Source: Bradyrhizobium cytisi
Lineage (GTDB): Bacteria; Pseudomonadota; Alphaproteobacteria; Rhizobiales; Xanthobacteraceae
Assembly (NCBI RefSeq): GCF_008123515.1
Contig: NZ_VSSR01000002.1
Span: 1-64,000, forward strand
Reading direction: 5' to 3'
Length of the DNA: 64,000 nucleotides
In this document: in pieces, positions 27,971-37,138 of the stretch
How positions within the stretch are numbered: position 1 is the stretch's first letter
How the letters are laid out: every line of letters begins with the position of its first letter
Notes under the pieces: generated by a model
Told to the model about the DNA's origin: nothing
The model's database searches: none
The model's input: the letters and a program-made list of their open reading frames with translations, nothing else
Position numbers and translations under genes: made by a program

Positions 27971-30900
27971 GCGGAGTCTCCGATCGGGCGGCGGCTTTGG
28001 CGCCTTGTTTCTTGTGTACCATACTGAACACCACGGGAACAAAGATCAGCGTTGCGAAGGTTGCAAAGATCAGGCCGCCGATCACGGCGCGGCCAAGCGG
28101 CGCATTCTGCTCGCCGCCCTCGCCCAGCCCGAGCGCCATCGGCGCCATGCCGATGATCATGGCAAGCGCAGTCATCAGCACCGGGCGGAACCGGACGAAG
28201 CCGGCTTCCAGCGCGGCCGCAATGGGATCGCCGAGCTCCTCATAGCGCTCGCGGGCGAAGGAGATCACCAGCACGCTGTTGGCGGTGGCCACGCCCATGC
28301 ACATGATCGCGCCGGTCAGCGCCGGCACGGACAGCGTGGTCTGGGTCGTGAACAGCATCCAGATGATGCCGGCAAGCGCTGCCGGCAGCGCCGTGATGAT
28401 CACGAACGGATCGGACCAGGACTGGAAGTTCACGACGATCAAGAAGTAGATCAGCACGACGGCGCCGAGCAGGCCGAACAGAAGGCCGGTGAAGGCGCTG
28501 TTCATGGTCTGCACCTGACCAAGCAACGCCACGGAGGAGCCCTTCGGCACCTCCTTGGCGGTGTCGGCGATGGCCTGGCGGATGTCGGTTGCGACCGCGC
28601 CGAGATCGCGGCCCGACGTCGTGGCAAAGATCTGCACGAGGTTTTGAATGTCGTACTGCGACACCACCGCGCTCGAGGTTGCACGCTTGATGTCGGCGAT
28701 GCCGCCGAGGATCGGCGACTGCGAGGCGCCGGCCGCGGTGATTGGCAGCGTCTGCAACGCGCTGAGCGAATCGATCTGGTATTGCGGCGTCTGCATCACG
28801 ATCGAGTAGGACACGCCGTTGTCCGGGTTGAGATAATAGGTCGGCGCGACCTGTGAGGAGCCGGCGAGATTGACCACGAGGCTGTTGGTGACGTCGCGCT
28901 CGGTCAGGCCGACATATTGCGCGCGGGTGCGATCGACATCGATGTTGAAGGTCGGCAGGTTCGGTGATTGCTGGATGCGTGCATCGGCAATGCCTGGAAT
29001 CCGGCGAACCCTGGCGAGCAACTTGTTGGCGTAGGCAAAGTTGCCGTCGAGATTGGCGCCGCGGATCTGGAGATCAATCGGCGCCGGCGCACCGAAATTC
29101 AGGATCTGGCTGACGATGTCGGCCGGCAGGAAGGCGAAGCTTACGCCCGGGAACAGCCGCGGCAACTGCTCGCGCAGCACCCGCACATGTTCCGCGGTCG
29201 GCTTGTGACCTTCCTTCAGCTTGATCTGGATGTCGCCGTCCTGCGGACCGATCACGCCAGTGTTGTTGTAGGTCATGTTGATACCGGAGATCGGCATGCC
29301 GATGTTGTCGGTCATGGTCTCGATCTCGCCCGGAATCAGCTTGCGCACCGCCTTCTGCACATCCGCGAGCTGGTTGGCGGCCTCCTCGACGCGAGTGCCG
29401 ACCTGGGTGCGCACATGCATCAGGATGTTGCCGGCATCGACGGCGGGGAAGAAATTGCGCCCCAAGAACGGCACCAGCGCGAAGGACGCACCGACCACGC
29501 AGAGGAAGCCGATCACGAACACCGCGCGATGCGCCAGCGCCATGCCGAGCAGACCGCGGTAACCGCCGCGAATACGCTCGAACCGCGCCTCGAATCCGCG
29601 CTGGAACCAGACGAAGGGATTGCGCGACTTCGGTGGCTCGCCCTCATGATGGACGTGCGCATGCAGCAGATAGTTAGCCATGGTCGGCACCAGCGTGCGC
29701 GACAGGATGAACGACCAGATCATCGCGAACATCACCGCTTCAGCCATCGGCACGAACAGGAAGCGCGCGACGCCGGTGAGGAAGAACATCGGCACGAACA
29801 CGATGCAGATACAGAGCAGCGAGACGAAGGCCGGCGTCACGATCTGGTTGGCGCCGTCGAGGATCGACTGCTCGACCGGCTTGCCCTGCTCGAGATGATA
29901 ATTGATATTCTCGATGGTTACCGTGGCGTCGTCGACCAGGATGCCGACCGCGAGCGCAAGGCCGCCGAGCGTCATGATATTGAGCGTCTCGCCGATCGCC
30001 GAGAGCATGACGATGGCACCGAGCACGGACAGCGGGATCGAGACCGCGATGATGAGGGTCGAGCGCCAGCTGCCGAGGAACAGCAGGATCATGACGCTGG
30101 TGAGCAGCGCCGCGATCACGCCTTCGAAGGCGACGCCTTGAATCGCGCCGCGGACGAACACCGACTGGTCGCCGATGAAGCCGATCTTCAGCGCATCCGG
30201 CAACTGATCCTTGACGTCGATGACCTTCTGCTTGATGCCGGCGATGATATCGAGCGTCGAGGTCGCGCCCGCCTTCAGCACCATCATCAGCACCGAGCGG
30301 TTGCCGTCGACGTGGACGATGTTGGTCTGCGGCGGATTGCCGTCGCGCACGGTGGCGACGTCGCGCACATAGACCATCGCGCCGTTGACGGTCTTGATCG
30401 GCAGATTGCCGAGCTCGTCGATCTTGAGCGGCGAGTTGTTGAGCTGGATGCTGTACTCGAACTGGCCGATCTTCTGGGTGCCGACCGGCGTGATCAGGTT
30501 TTGGGCTGCGAGCGTATTGGCGACGTCCTGGCCCGAAAGGCCGCGGGCCTGAAGCGCGGTCGGGTCGAGGTCGATCTGGACCTGGCGCTGCTTGCCGCCG
30601 AACGGGTACGGGATCGCCGCACCGGGCACGGTGACGAGCGGCGTGCGGAGCTGGTTGATGCCGATGTCGGCGAGGTTCTGCTCGGTCAGGCCGTCGCCCG
30701 ACAGCGCCACCTGGATGATCGGGACGGTCGAGGCGGAGTAGTTCAGGATCAAGGGCGGCGTCGCGCCCGGCGGCATCTGCTTGATCAGCGTCTGCGAGAT
30801 CGCGGTGACCTGCGCATTGGCGGTGCGGATGTCGACATTGGGCTGGAAGAAGATCTTGATGATGCCAAAGCCGTTATAGGAATTGGCGGTGATGTGCTCG

Positions 30901-31136
30901 ATGTCGTTGACGGTCGTCGTCAGCGCCCGCTGGAACGGCGTGGTGATGCGACCGGACATCTGATCGGGCGGCAGGCCGGTGTACTGCCAGACCACGCCGA
31001 TCACGGGGATGCGGATGTCCGGAAAGATGTCGGTCGGCGTCCGCAGCGCCGCGAGCGGTCCAATGATCAGAAGCAGGAGCGCCAGCACGACAAACGTATA
31101 GGGCCGGCTCAGGGCAATACGGACCAGAGCAATCAT
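27957..31136 (-). CDS. RND multidrug-type efflux permease (AcrB/MdtB-like)
   Basis: 1059-residue inner-membrane proton antiporter. TM1 starts at about residue 12 and a large periplasmic loop follows. TM4 carries the proton-relay pair in AVGILVDDATVTIENI, and the second half repeats the topology. The length is typical of the HAE1 family. Substrate is unknown. The ATG lacks a clear ribosome site. Two tandem 19-bp repeats lie just upstream and could be operator sites. No TetR regulator adjoins the operon. Confidence 0.92.
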   Translation of the reverse strand: MIALVRIALSRPYTFVVLALLLLIIGPLAALRTPTDIFPDIRIPVIGVVWQYTGLPPDQMSGRITTPFQRALTTTVNDIEHITANSYNGFGIIKIFFQPNVDIRTANAQVTAISQTLIKQMPPGATPPLILNYSASTVPIIQVALSGDGLTEQNLADIGINQLRTPLVTVPGAAIPYPFGGKQRQVQIDLDPTALQARGLSGQDVANTLAAQNLITPVGTQKIGQFEYSIQLNNSPLKIDELGNLPIKTVNGAMVYVRDVATVRDGNPPQTNIVHVDGNRSVLMMVLKAGATSTLDIIAGIKQKVIDVKDQLPDALKIGFIGDQSVFVRGAIQGVAFEGVIAALLTSVMILLFLGSWRSTLIIAVSIPLSVLGAIVMLSAIGETLNIMTLGGLALAVGILVDDATVTIENINYHLEQGKPVEQSILDGANQIVTPAFVSLLCICIVFVPMFFLTGVARFLFVPMAEAVMFAMIWSFILSRTLVPTMANYLLHAHVHHEGEPPKSRNPFVWFQRGFEARFERIRGGYRGLLGMALAHRAVFVIGFLCVVGASFALVPFLGRNFFPAVDAGNILMHVRTQVGTRVEEAANQLADVQKAVRKLIPGEIETMTDNIGMPISGINMTYNNTGVIGPQDGDIQIKLKEGHKPTAEHVRVLREQLPRLFPGVSFAFLPADIVSQILNFGAPAPIDLQIRGANLDGNFAYANKLLARVRRIPGIADARIQQSPNLPTFNIDVDRTRAQYVGLTERDVTNSLVVNLAGSSQVAPTYYLNPDNGVSYSIVMQTPQYQIDSLSALQTLPITAAGASQSPILGGIADIKRATSSAVVSQYDIQNLVQIFATTSGRDLGAVATDIRQAIADTAKEVPKGSSVALLGQVQTMNSAFTGLLFGLLGAVVLIYFLIVVNFQSWSDPFVIITALPAALAGIIWMLFTTQTTLSVPALTGAIMCMGVATANSVLVISFARERYEELGDPIAAALEAGFVRFRPVLMTALAMIIGMAPMALGLGEGGEQNAPLGRAVIGGLIFATFATLIFVPVVFSMVHKKQGAKAAARSETPHVAH

Positions 31137-31148
31137 TCGTCAGGCAAT

Positions 31149-31186
31149 TCCAAATACGGGGGACAAGTCCAAATACGGGGGACAAG
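31149..31186. repeat. Perfect 19-bp tandem duplication upstream of the RND gene
   Basis: TCCAAATACGGGGGACAAG occurs twice with no spacer (31149-31167 and 31168-31186), 13-50 bp upstream of the permease start. It may be a duplicated operator or promoter segment, or a replication-slippage product. Confidence 0.8.
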
Positions 31187-31344
31187 GAACACGCCCCACC
31201 GGTTCCTCGGCTGATTTACCCGAACACCGCCGAAATGGCCAACGACAGCATGTCACGCGCGGTCAATTCCCTGCTATCGCACAGCGAAATCGCATTCCAG
31301 ATATGCTCTCGTCGAAAGATTACAGCGAGGGCCTTCAACCACGC

Positions 31345-31372
31345 AAAAAAGCGGCGCCCGGAGGCACCGCTT
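31345..31372 (-). terminator. Intrinsic terminator of the chemoreceptor gene
   Basis: Read on the minus strand, AAGCGGTGCC and GGCGCCGCTT form a 10-bp stem with one G-T pair and a TCCG loop, immediately followed by six T residues. It lies 25 bp beyond the MCP stop codon. Confidence 0.85.
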
Positions 31373-31396
31373 TCAGAACTGACATCGTCTTGAGGT

Positions 31397-33088
31397 CTAC
31401 GCCGCCCGAACGTTGGTCAGGAACTTGCTGACCTCGGTTTTCAACCGGGTCGAGTCGTTCGACAGCATCTGCGCCGCCGAGAGTACTTGCGAGGAGGCTG
31501 TGCCGGTTTCGGTGGCGCCGCGCTGCACGTCGGTGATGTTGGACGAGACCTGCTGGGTGCCCTGCGCCGCCTGCTGGACGTTGCGGGCGATTTCCTGGGT
31601 CGCAGCACCCTGCTCTTCCACCGCGGCGGCGATGGCGGAGGAGATTTCCGAGAGCCGCTCGATGGTCGAGGAGATCTCCTTGATCGCGCCGACCGAGTCG
31701 TTGGTCGCCGCCTGGATGCCGGAGATCTGCTGGCCGATCTCGCCGGTCGCCTTCGCGGTCTGCTCGGCCAGTGCCTTCACTTCGGAGGCGACCACCGCGA
31801 AACCGCGGCCGGCTTCACCGGCGCGCGCCGCCTCGATGGTGGCGTTCAGCGCCAGCAGGTTGGTCTGGCCGGCGATGGTGTTGATGAGCTCGACGACGTC
31901 GCCGATGCGCGAAGCGGCTTTCGACAGCTCGCTGACGCGCTCGGTGGTGGCACGGGCCTGGCCGACGGCGTCACCCGCCATCCGCGCCGATTCCTGCACC
32001 TGACGGCTGATCTCGCCGACCGAGGAGGCCATCTCTTCCGTCGCCGAAGCCACCGACTGGACGTTGGTGGAAGCCTCTTCCGAAGCGGCGGCAACAGTGG
32101 TCGCCAGCCGCTGCGAACGATCGGCGGTCGAAGTCAGGGTCGAGGCGGAGGATTCGAGCTGGGTTGAGGCCGACGACACGGTCTGGACGATCTCGCCGAT
32201 CATCGTTTCGAATTCGCGGGTGACATTGTCGACGCGGCGGCCGCGCTCGATCTTGGCTTCGGCGTCGGCCGCAGCAGCCTCGTCGGCAGCCTTCTTGGCG
32301 ATCAGCGCTTCCTTGAAGACCTGGAGCACGTCGGCCATGGCGCCGATCTCGGTCTTCTCGCCACGGTGCGGGACCTCGGCGGAAAGGTCGCCTTTGCCGA
32401 GCGCCTGCATCGGCTGGATGATGGAGTTGATGCCGCTGGAGACGTCCTGGACGAGATAGAAGCCGACGCCAATGCCAATGACGACGGCGGCGCCGAGGAT
32501 GATCGCGACGAGTACGAAGGCGTAGTAATAGGTGTCGGAGGCATCGGCGGAGGCCTGATCGCCGCCCGTGGTGTTCAGCTCGATGTCCTTGGCCAGAATC
32601 GCGTCGGCCTCAAGCCCGATCTTGTTGACTGTCTTGGTGTTCAACTCGTGCGCCTCGTGCGGAATCTTGCCGGCCTCCTTGCGCGATAACGCCATGACTT
32701 CCTGGGTGCCCTTCTTGTAGTCCTCCCAGATCTTGGACCACTGGCTGTAAAGCGCGCGCTCCTCGGGCGAGGTAATCATCGCCTCGTATGCCTTGCGGAA
32801 TTTGGTATTGGCCTCGATCACCGTCGCGAGGGTCTTCTCCGCCGCGAGCTTCTCCTCCAGCGTTTCCGCCAGCATATGCTCGCGGATGACGTTGCGGTAG
32901 GTGATGACGCCGGCGCGCAGATCGCCGATCACCCGCACGCTGGGCATCCAGTTCGTGGTGATATCGACCGTGTTCGCGTTGATCGACCGCATCTTCATGA
33001 CGGCGAGCAGGCCCATGCCGGTCATCGCGACCAGCAGGAACGCCACGACACTGATGATCTTGGCGCGGATGGAGAGGGAGGCGAACAT
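31397..33088 (-). CDS. Methyl-accepting chemotaxis protein
   Basis: 563-residue transmembrane chemoreceptor. TM1 is near 9-31, a four-helix-bundle periplasmic sensor spans about 32-190, TM2 near 190-213 ([18 protein letters not shown]), then HAMP and the long signalling coiled coil. The kinase-contact tip is visible in [17 protein letters not shown]. There is no obvious CheR-binding pentapeptide at the C terminus. It stands alone, with its own terminator, downstream of the threonate operon; sensing of a hydroxy acid would be a context-based guess. Confidence 0.93.
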   Translation of the reverse strand: MFASLSIRAKIISVVAFLLVAMTGMGLLAVMKMRSINANTVDITTNWMPSVRVIGDLRAGVITYRNVIREHMLAETLEEKLAAEKTLATVIEANTKFRKAYEAMITSPEERALYSQWSKIWEDYKKGTQEVMALSRKEAGKIPHEAHELNTKTVNKIGLEADAILAKDIELNTTGGDQASADASDTYYYAFVLVAIILGAAVVIGIGVGFYLVQDVSSGINSIIQPMQALGKGDLSAEVPHRGEKTEIGAMADVLQVFKEALIAKKAADEAAAADAEAKIERGRRVDNVTREFETMIGEIVQTVSSASTQLESSASTLTSTADRSQRLATTVAAASEEASTNVQSVASATEEMASSVGEISRQVQESARMAGDAVGQARATTERVSELSKAASRIGDVVELINTIAGQTNLLALNATIEAARAGEAGRGFAVVASEVKALAEQTAKATGEIGQQISGIQAATNDSVGAIKEISSTIERLSEISSAIAAAVEEQGAATQEIARNVQQAAQGTQQVSSNITDVQRGATETGTASSQVLSAAQMLSNDSTRLKTEVSKFLTNVRAA

Positions 33089-33252
33089 AATCGGATCTCT
33101 TTGCTGGGCGCGGTCGCGTCCGGGAATTTACCAATCAACCGAGGGGAGCAGTGCCGACATCACCAACAAAGCATCTGAGCAGATGTGAACTCTGATTCCT
33201 CACGGGTAAGGAACCCGAAAGAGATGAACAGGGGGATAAGAATGCCCTGCGC

Positions 33253-34530
33253 TCAGCGCATGAGCCCGATCGCATCCGAAAAAAACTGCGCTCCACCGAA
33301 ATTTCCGGACTTGAGAGCGAGCAACATGCCGGCTTTTTCAGCACCGACAGCGCGCAGCACGGGGACACCCGCAGCGATCTCCACTCCAACGAGAAATCCG
33401 GGAATCTTCAACCGATCGACCACGGCGCCAGAGGTCTCGCCGCCGGCGACGATCAAGCGCCGCACCCCTGCTTTCACAAGGCTTTCGGCGATGTCGGCCA
33501 TCGTCTGCTCGATGGCGTGCCCTGCGGCGTCGCGGCCGTGACGCGCCTGGAGCGCAGCAACGTCAGCCGGCGTCGCGCTCGATGCAATCAGCACGGGCCC
33601 CTGGGCCAACCGCTCCTTCGCCCAGTCCAGCGCACGCTGCGTTTCGTTCGCGCCCGTAAGAATACGGTCAGGGTCGAGACGGAGCACCGGCATGACCCGT
33701 TCGGCATTGGCGATCTGCTGCAAGGTGGCTTGCGAGCAGCTTCCGGCGAGGCACGCCACCTGTCCACCGACGGCGGCCCGATGGTCGCTGCTTGTGGTGG
33801 CCGATTTGACCTTGCCGGTCGACACCAGCGCGCGGGCGAGCCCGAGGCCGATACCGGAGGCGCCGACCGACAGCCGGTGCTCTGCGGCGACGAGGCCGAT
33901 GGTCTCGAGGTCGCGGTCGAACACGGCGTCGATGATGGCGGCGCCGATACCCTTGCCTGATAGTTCGGCAAGCCGGGCGTGCACGGCCTCCGCCCCGCGC
34001 GCGAGGGTCGCGAGATCGACGAGACCGATCTGCGTCTTGCTCTGGCGCGCCAGCACGCGCACCAGATTGGAATCATGCATCGGGTTGAGCGGATGATCCT
34101 TCAAAGGGCTCTCGTTCAGCGGCACGGCACCGACAAACAGATTGCCCTGGTAGACCGTCCGGCCGGTTTCGGGAAATGCCGGCGTCACCAGCACGACCGC
34201 CTCGCCGCAATCGGCGCGCAGCGCATCCATCACCGGCCCGATATTGCCCGCGTCGGTGGAATCGAAGGTCGAGCAGATCTTGAACAGCACGTGGCTCGCG
34301 CCGCGCCCGCGCAGCCATTTCTCGGCCGCGCGCGAGCGCGACACCGCAAGCCCCGCCTCGATCGAGCGGCTCTTCAGCGACACCACGACGGCGTCCACTT
34401 CCGGCAAATTCAGATCGTCGGCGGGCACGCCGATGGTCTGCACCGTGCGTAAACCCGCGCGCGTGAGCGTGTTGGCGAGATCGGAGGCGCCGGTATAGTC
34501 ATCGGCGATGCAACCCAGCGCAAGTGTCAC
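33253..34530 (-). CDS. otnK: 3-oxo-tetronate kinase (DUF1537 family)
   Basis: 425-residue four-carbon acid sugar kinase with N-terminal LGCIADDYTGASDLA (substrate domain) and a C-terminal nucleotide-binding domain containing LIVAGGETSGAVVDRL. It phosphorylates 3-oxo-tetronate at C4. The start is GTG 34530, overlapping the OtnI stop by four bases (GTGA). It is last in the ltnD-otnI-otnK operon; the family's role in threonate and erythronate catabolism is established. Confidence 0.9.
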   Translation of the reverse strand: MTLALGCIADDYTGASDLANTLTRAGLRTVQTIGVPADDLNLPEVDAVVVSLKSRSIEAGLAVSRSRAAEKWLRGRGASHVLFKICSTFDSTDAGNIGPVMDALRADCGEAVVLVTPAFPETGRTVYQGNLFVGAVPLNESPLKDHPLNPMHDSNLVRVLARQSKTQIGLVDLATLARGAEAVHARLAELSGKGIGAAIIDAVFDRDLETIGLVAAEHRLSVGASGIGLGLARALVSTGKVKSATTSSDHRAAVGGQVACLAGSCSQATLQQIANAERVMPVLRLDPDRILTGANETQRALDWAKERLAQGPVLIASSATPADVAALQARHGRDAAGHAIEQTMADIAESLVKAGVRRLIVAGGETSGAVVDRLKIPGFLVGVEIAAGVPVLRAVGAEKAGMLLALKSGNFGGAQFFSDAIGLMR

Positions 34531-35309
34531 GACTTCACCCCCGCATAGGGCTTGAACCAGGCCAGGCCATCGGTGGTGTTGCCGCGCGGATTGTATTCGC
34601 AGCCGACGAATCCGGCATAGCCGAGCCGGTCGAGCTCATCGAACAGGAACGGATAATTGAGCTCCTCGCCATCGGGCTCGTTGCGCGAGGGAATGCTGGC
34701 GATCTGGATGTGACCGATGATCGGCATCATCTCGCGCAGCCGCATGGTGACGTCGCCATGGATGATCCCGCAATGATAGATGTCGAATTGGAGCTTCAAA
34801 TTGGGAAGCCTCAACTCCTGGATCAAATCGCGCGCGAAGCCGAAATCGTTGAGGAAGTAACCTGGGACGTTGCGAGCGTTGATCGGCTCGAGCACGATGT
34901 CGATGCCATGCGGCGCGAAGAATTCCGCAGCCCACGTCACCGATTTGTAGAAGGCCTCGATCGCCACGCGTTCGCCACGGTTGGCGATGCCCGCCATCAA
35001 ATGCAGCCGCTTGACGCCGGTCGCTTTGGCGTAAGGCAGCGCCGTCTCCAGGCTCGCCTTGAGGTCGGCAAAGCGCGCCGGCAGTGCGGCAAAACCTTTC
35101 TCGCCGGCATTCCAGTCGCCCGGCGGCAGGTTGAACAGCGCCTGTGTCAGGCCGTTGCGCTTGAGCCGCTCGCCGATCGCCTCGACCGGATGCTCATAGG
35201 GAAAGAGAAACTCGACCGCGGTGAAGCCGGCTGCCGCTGCGGCGTCGAACCGATCGAGGAACGGCACCTCGGTGAACATCATCGAGAGGTTGGCGGCGAA
35301 ACGGGGCAT
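34527..35309 (-). CDS. otnI: 2-oxo-tetronate isomerase (hydroxypyruvate isomerase family)
   Basis: 260-residue TIM-barrel isomerase of the Hyi/OtnI group (MPRFAANLSMMFTEVPFLDRF start, LEPINARNVPGYFLN and LQFDIYHCGIIHGD metal/substrate segments, GCEYNPRGNTTDGLAW end). It converts 2-oxo-tetronate to 3-oxo-tetronate. Glyoxylate-pathway hydroxypyruvate isomerase is an alternative, but the neighbours favour OtnI. GAGGATT precedes the ATG, 12 bases after the ltnD stop. Confidence 0.9.
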   Translation of the reverse strand: MPRFAANLSMMFTEVPFLDRFDAAAAAGFTAVEFLFPYEHPVEAIGERLKRNGLTQALFNLPPGDWNAGEKGFAALPARFADLKASLETALPYAKATGVKRLHLMAGIANRGERVAIEAFYKSVTWAAEFFAPHGIDIVLEPINARNVPGYFLNDFGFARDLIQELRLPNLKLQFDIYHCGIIHGDVTMRLREMMPIIGHIQIASIPSRNEPDGEELNYPFLFDELDRLGYAGFVGCEYNPRGNTTDGLAWFKPYAGVKS

Positions 35310-35321
35310 TGGAATCCTCTT

Positions 35322-36239
35322 CTACTTGTCACCGGGAAGTTTTACGCCGGTGACCTGCGCATACATTCGCGCCACCGACGCATCGTCGTCGCGCCCCATG
35401 CCGGCGGCTGATGTCATCAGGAACATCTGGAGGGCCGCGGCGGAAACCGGCACCGGGAATCTGGCGCTGCGCGCCATGTCCTGGATGATGCCGAGATCCT
35501 TGACGAAGATCTCGACCGCGCTGCGCGGCGTGTAGTCGCCGTCGAGCACGTGCGGCATGCGGTTCTCGAACATCCACGAATTGCCGGCGGACGCCGTGAT
35601 CACCTCATAGACCTTGCGGATGTCGAGGCCCTGCTTGGCGGCGAACGCGATCGCTTCGCTTGCGGCAGCGATATGCACGCCGGCCAGCAGCTGGTTGATC
35701 ATCTTGAACGCGGCGCCCTGGCCAGCGGCATCGCCGAGCTCGTAGAGCTTTGCTGCCATGGCATCGAGCGCCGGACGCGCCTTGGCGAACGCGGCCGGAC
35801 TGCCCGAGGCAAGGATCGTCAGCTCGCCTTGCGCGGCGCGCTGTGCGCCGCCGGAGATCGGCGCATCCAGGTAATTTCGGCCGGTCGCTTCCAGCTGTTT
35901 TGCCAGGCGCCGGGCCACGTCGGGATCCATGGTCGCGGAGGAGATGAAGACGCTGTCCTTCGGCAGGGTCTCGGCCACGCCCTCCTTGCCGAACAGGATC
36001 GCCTCGGTCTGCGCAGCGTTGACGACGACGCTGACGACGATGTCCGCGCCCTTGGCCGCCTCGGCCGGCGTTGTGGCGCCGGCGCCGCCGTCTTTGACAA
36101 AACGCGCCACCGCATCAGCCGAAACGTCGCAGCCGGTGACCGTATGGCCGGCGCGCTTCAGCGAGGTCGCCATGCCGTACCCCATCGAGCCGAGCCCGAT
36201 GACCGCGATGCGCTGATTTTGTGACGTGGAGGCGGACAT
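35322..36239 (-). CDS. ltnD: L-threonate dehydrogenase (beta-hydroxyacid dehydrogenase family)
   Basis: 305-residue NAD-dependent enzyme. The nucleotide motif GLGSMGYGMA is near the N terminus, the substrate segment DAPISGGAQRA follows, and the catalytic lysine is in AAFKMINQLLAG. It oxidises L-threonate to 2-oxo-tetronate, the first step of the pathway whose next enzymes follow in the operon. The start MSASTSQNQR was chosen over a long GC-rich extension that overlaps the divergent otnC leader. Confidence 0.85.
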   Translation of the reverse strand: MSASTSQNQRIAVIGLGSMGYGMATSLKRAGHTVTGCDVSADAVARFVKDGGAGATTPAEAAKGADIVVSVVVNAAQTEAILFGKEGVAETLPKDSVFISSATMDPDVARRLAKQLEATGRNYLDAPISGGAQRAAQGELTILASGSPAAFAKARPALDAMAAKLYELGDAAGQGAAFKMINQLLAGVHIAAASEAIAFAAKQGLDIRKVYEVITASAGNSWMFENRMPHVLDGDYTPRSAVEIFVKDLGIIQDMARSARFPVPVSAAALQMFLMTSAAGMGRDDDASVARMYAQVTGVKLPGDK

Positions 36240-36309
36240 GCAACTAACCCTTGCGAACGTTTCCCGGACGGCCGCCTTTGCGGCGGCTCGTGATCTCGAA
36301 TAACACGGC

Positions 36310-36325
36310 TTGGCCGCGCTGCCAA
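36310..36325. promoter_or_regulatory. Inverted repeat between divergent ltnD and otnC
   Basis: TTGGC and GCCAA, spaced by six bases, lie 19 bp before the otnC start in the 104-bp shared control region. A second stem, GCCGCC-TTTGC-GGCGGC, lies about 40 bp further left. One is a candidate operator for coordinate induction. No local regulator gene is present. Confidence 0.35.
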
Positions 36326-36343
36326 AGCGTGAGACAAGCGAGC

Positions 36344-37036
36344 ATGACGGCCATGAAAACTGAAACGAGCAACGAGACAAGGCTGCGTGAGGATATCTGC
36401 CGCTTCGGACGGTCCCTGTTCGAGCGCGGGCTGACGCCGGGCTCCTCCGGCAATATCAGTGTCAGGCTGGATAGCGGCGGCTGGCTGGTGACGCCAACCA
36501 ACGCCTCGCTCGGCTTCCTCGATCCTGCAAAACTGTCGCGGCTGGACGATCAGGGCCGGCTCATGTCCGGCGATGCGCCGACCAAGGAAGTTCCGCTGCA
36601 CACCGCGCTCTACGATACGCGCGGAAGTGCTCGGGCGATCGTGCATCTGCACTCCACCCATTCGGTCGCGCTCTCGATGCTGCCCGAGATCGACCCGCAC
36701 GCCGCGCTGCCGCCGATGACGGCCTATTATCTGATGAAATGCGGCGCCACCGCGCTCGTGCCCTATTACCGCCCTGGCGATCCCGCGGTCGCGGATGCGA
36801 TCAAGGGGCTGGCCGGAAAATATTCATCCGTGCTGCTCGCCAATCACGGCCCGGTCGTCGCCGGCGAGACGCTGGAAGCGGCGGTGTTCGCGACCGAGGA
36901 GCTGGAGGAGACGGCGAAGCTCTATCTGCTGCTGCGCGGGATGAACCCGCGGTATCTCTCGCCGGAGCAGGTGGCGGATCTGGTGAAGGTGTTCGGGGTG
37001 ACGTTGCCGGAGCACGGGCACGAGCACGGGCATTGA
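36344..37036 (+). CDS. otnC: 3-oxo-tetronate 4-phosphate decarboxylase (class II aldolase family)
   Basis: 230-residue zinc enzyme with TPGSSGNIS, the metal histidines in HLHSTH (101-106) and ANHGPVV. It decarboxylates 3-oxo-tetronate 4-phosphate to dihydroxyacetone phosphate, completing the L-threonate route. An ATG nine bases downstream is an alternative start. The C terminus ends in a histidine-rich tail (EHGHEHGH). It is divergent from ltnD-otnI-otnK. Confidence 0.87.
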   Translation: MTAMKTETSNETRLREDICRFGRSLFERGLTPGSSGNISVRLDSGGWLVTPTNASLGFLDPAKLSRLDDQGRLMSGDAPTKEVPLHTALYDTRGSARAIVHLHSTHSVALSMLPEIDPHAALPPMTAYYLMKCGATALVPYYRPGDPAVADAIKGLAGKYSSVLLANHGPVVAGETLEAAVFATEELEETAKLYLLLRGMNPRYLSPEQVADLVKVFGVTLPEHGHEHGH

Positions 37037-37051
37037 GCCCAGCTTTAACCT

Positions 37052-37131
37052 CGTCATTGCGAGCGCAGCGAAGCAATCCAGAGTCTTTCCGCGGACGGAT
37101 TCTGGATTGCTTCGCTGCGCTCGCAATGACG
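37052..37131. repeat. Family A palindromic repeat, copy 4
   Basis: CGTCATTGCGAGCGCAGCGA and TCGCTGCGCTCGCAATGACG are perfect 20-bp arms. It fills the convergent gap between otnC and livF. Confidence 0.9.
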
Positions 37132-37138
37132 GTTGGCG

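Noticed and set aside
28968..31214. A 748-codon open frame antisense to the RND permease
   Set aside because: Its composition is Arg/Asp/His-rich as expected of a shadow of GC-biased codons. No domain is visible and the sense strand has clear RND motifs.
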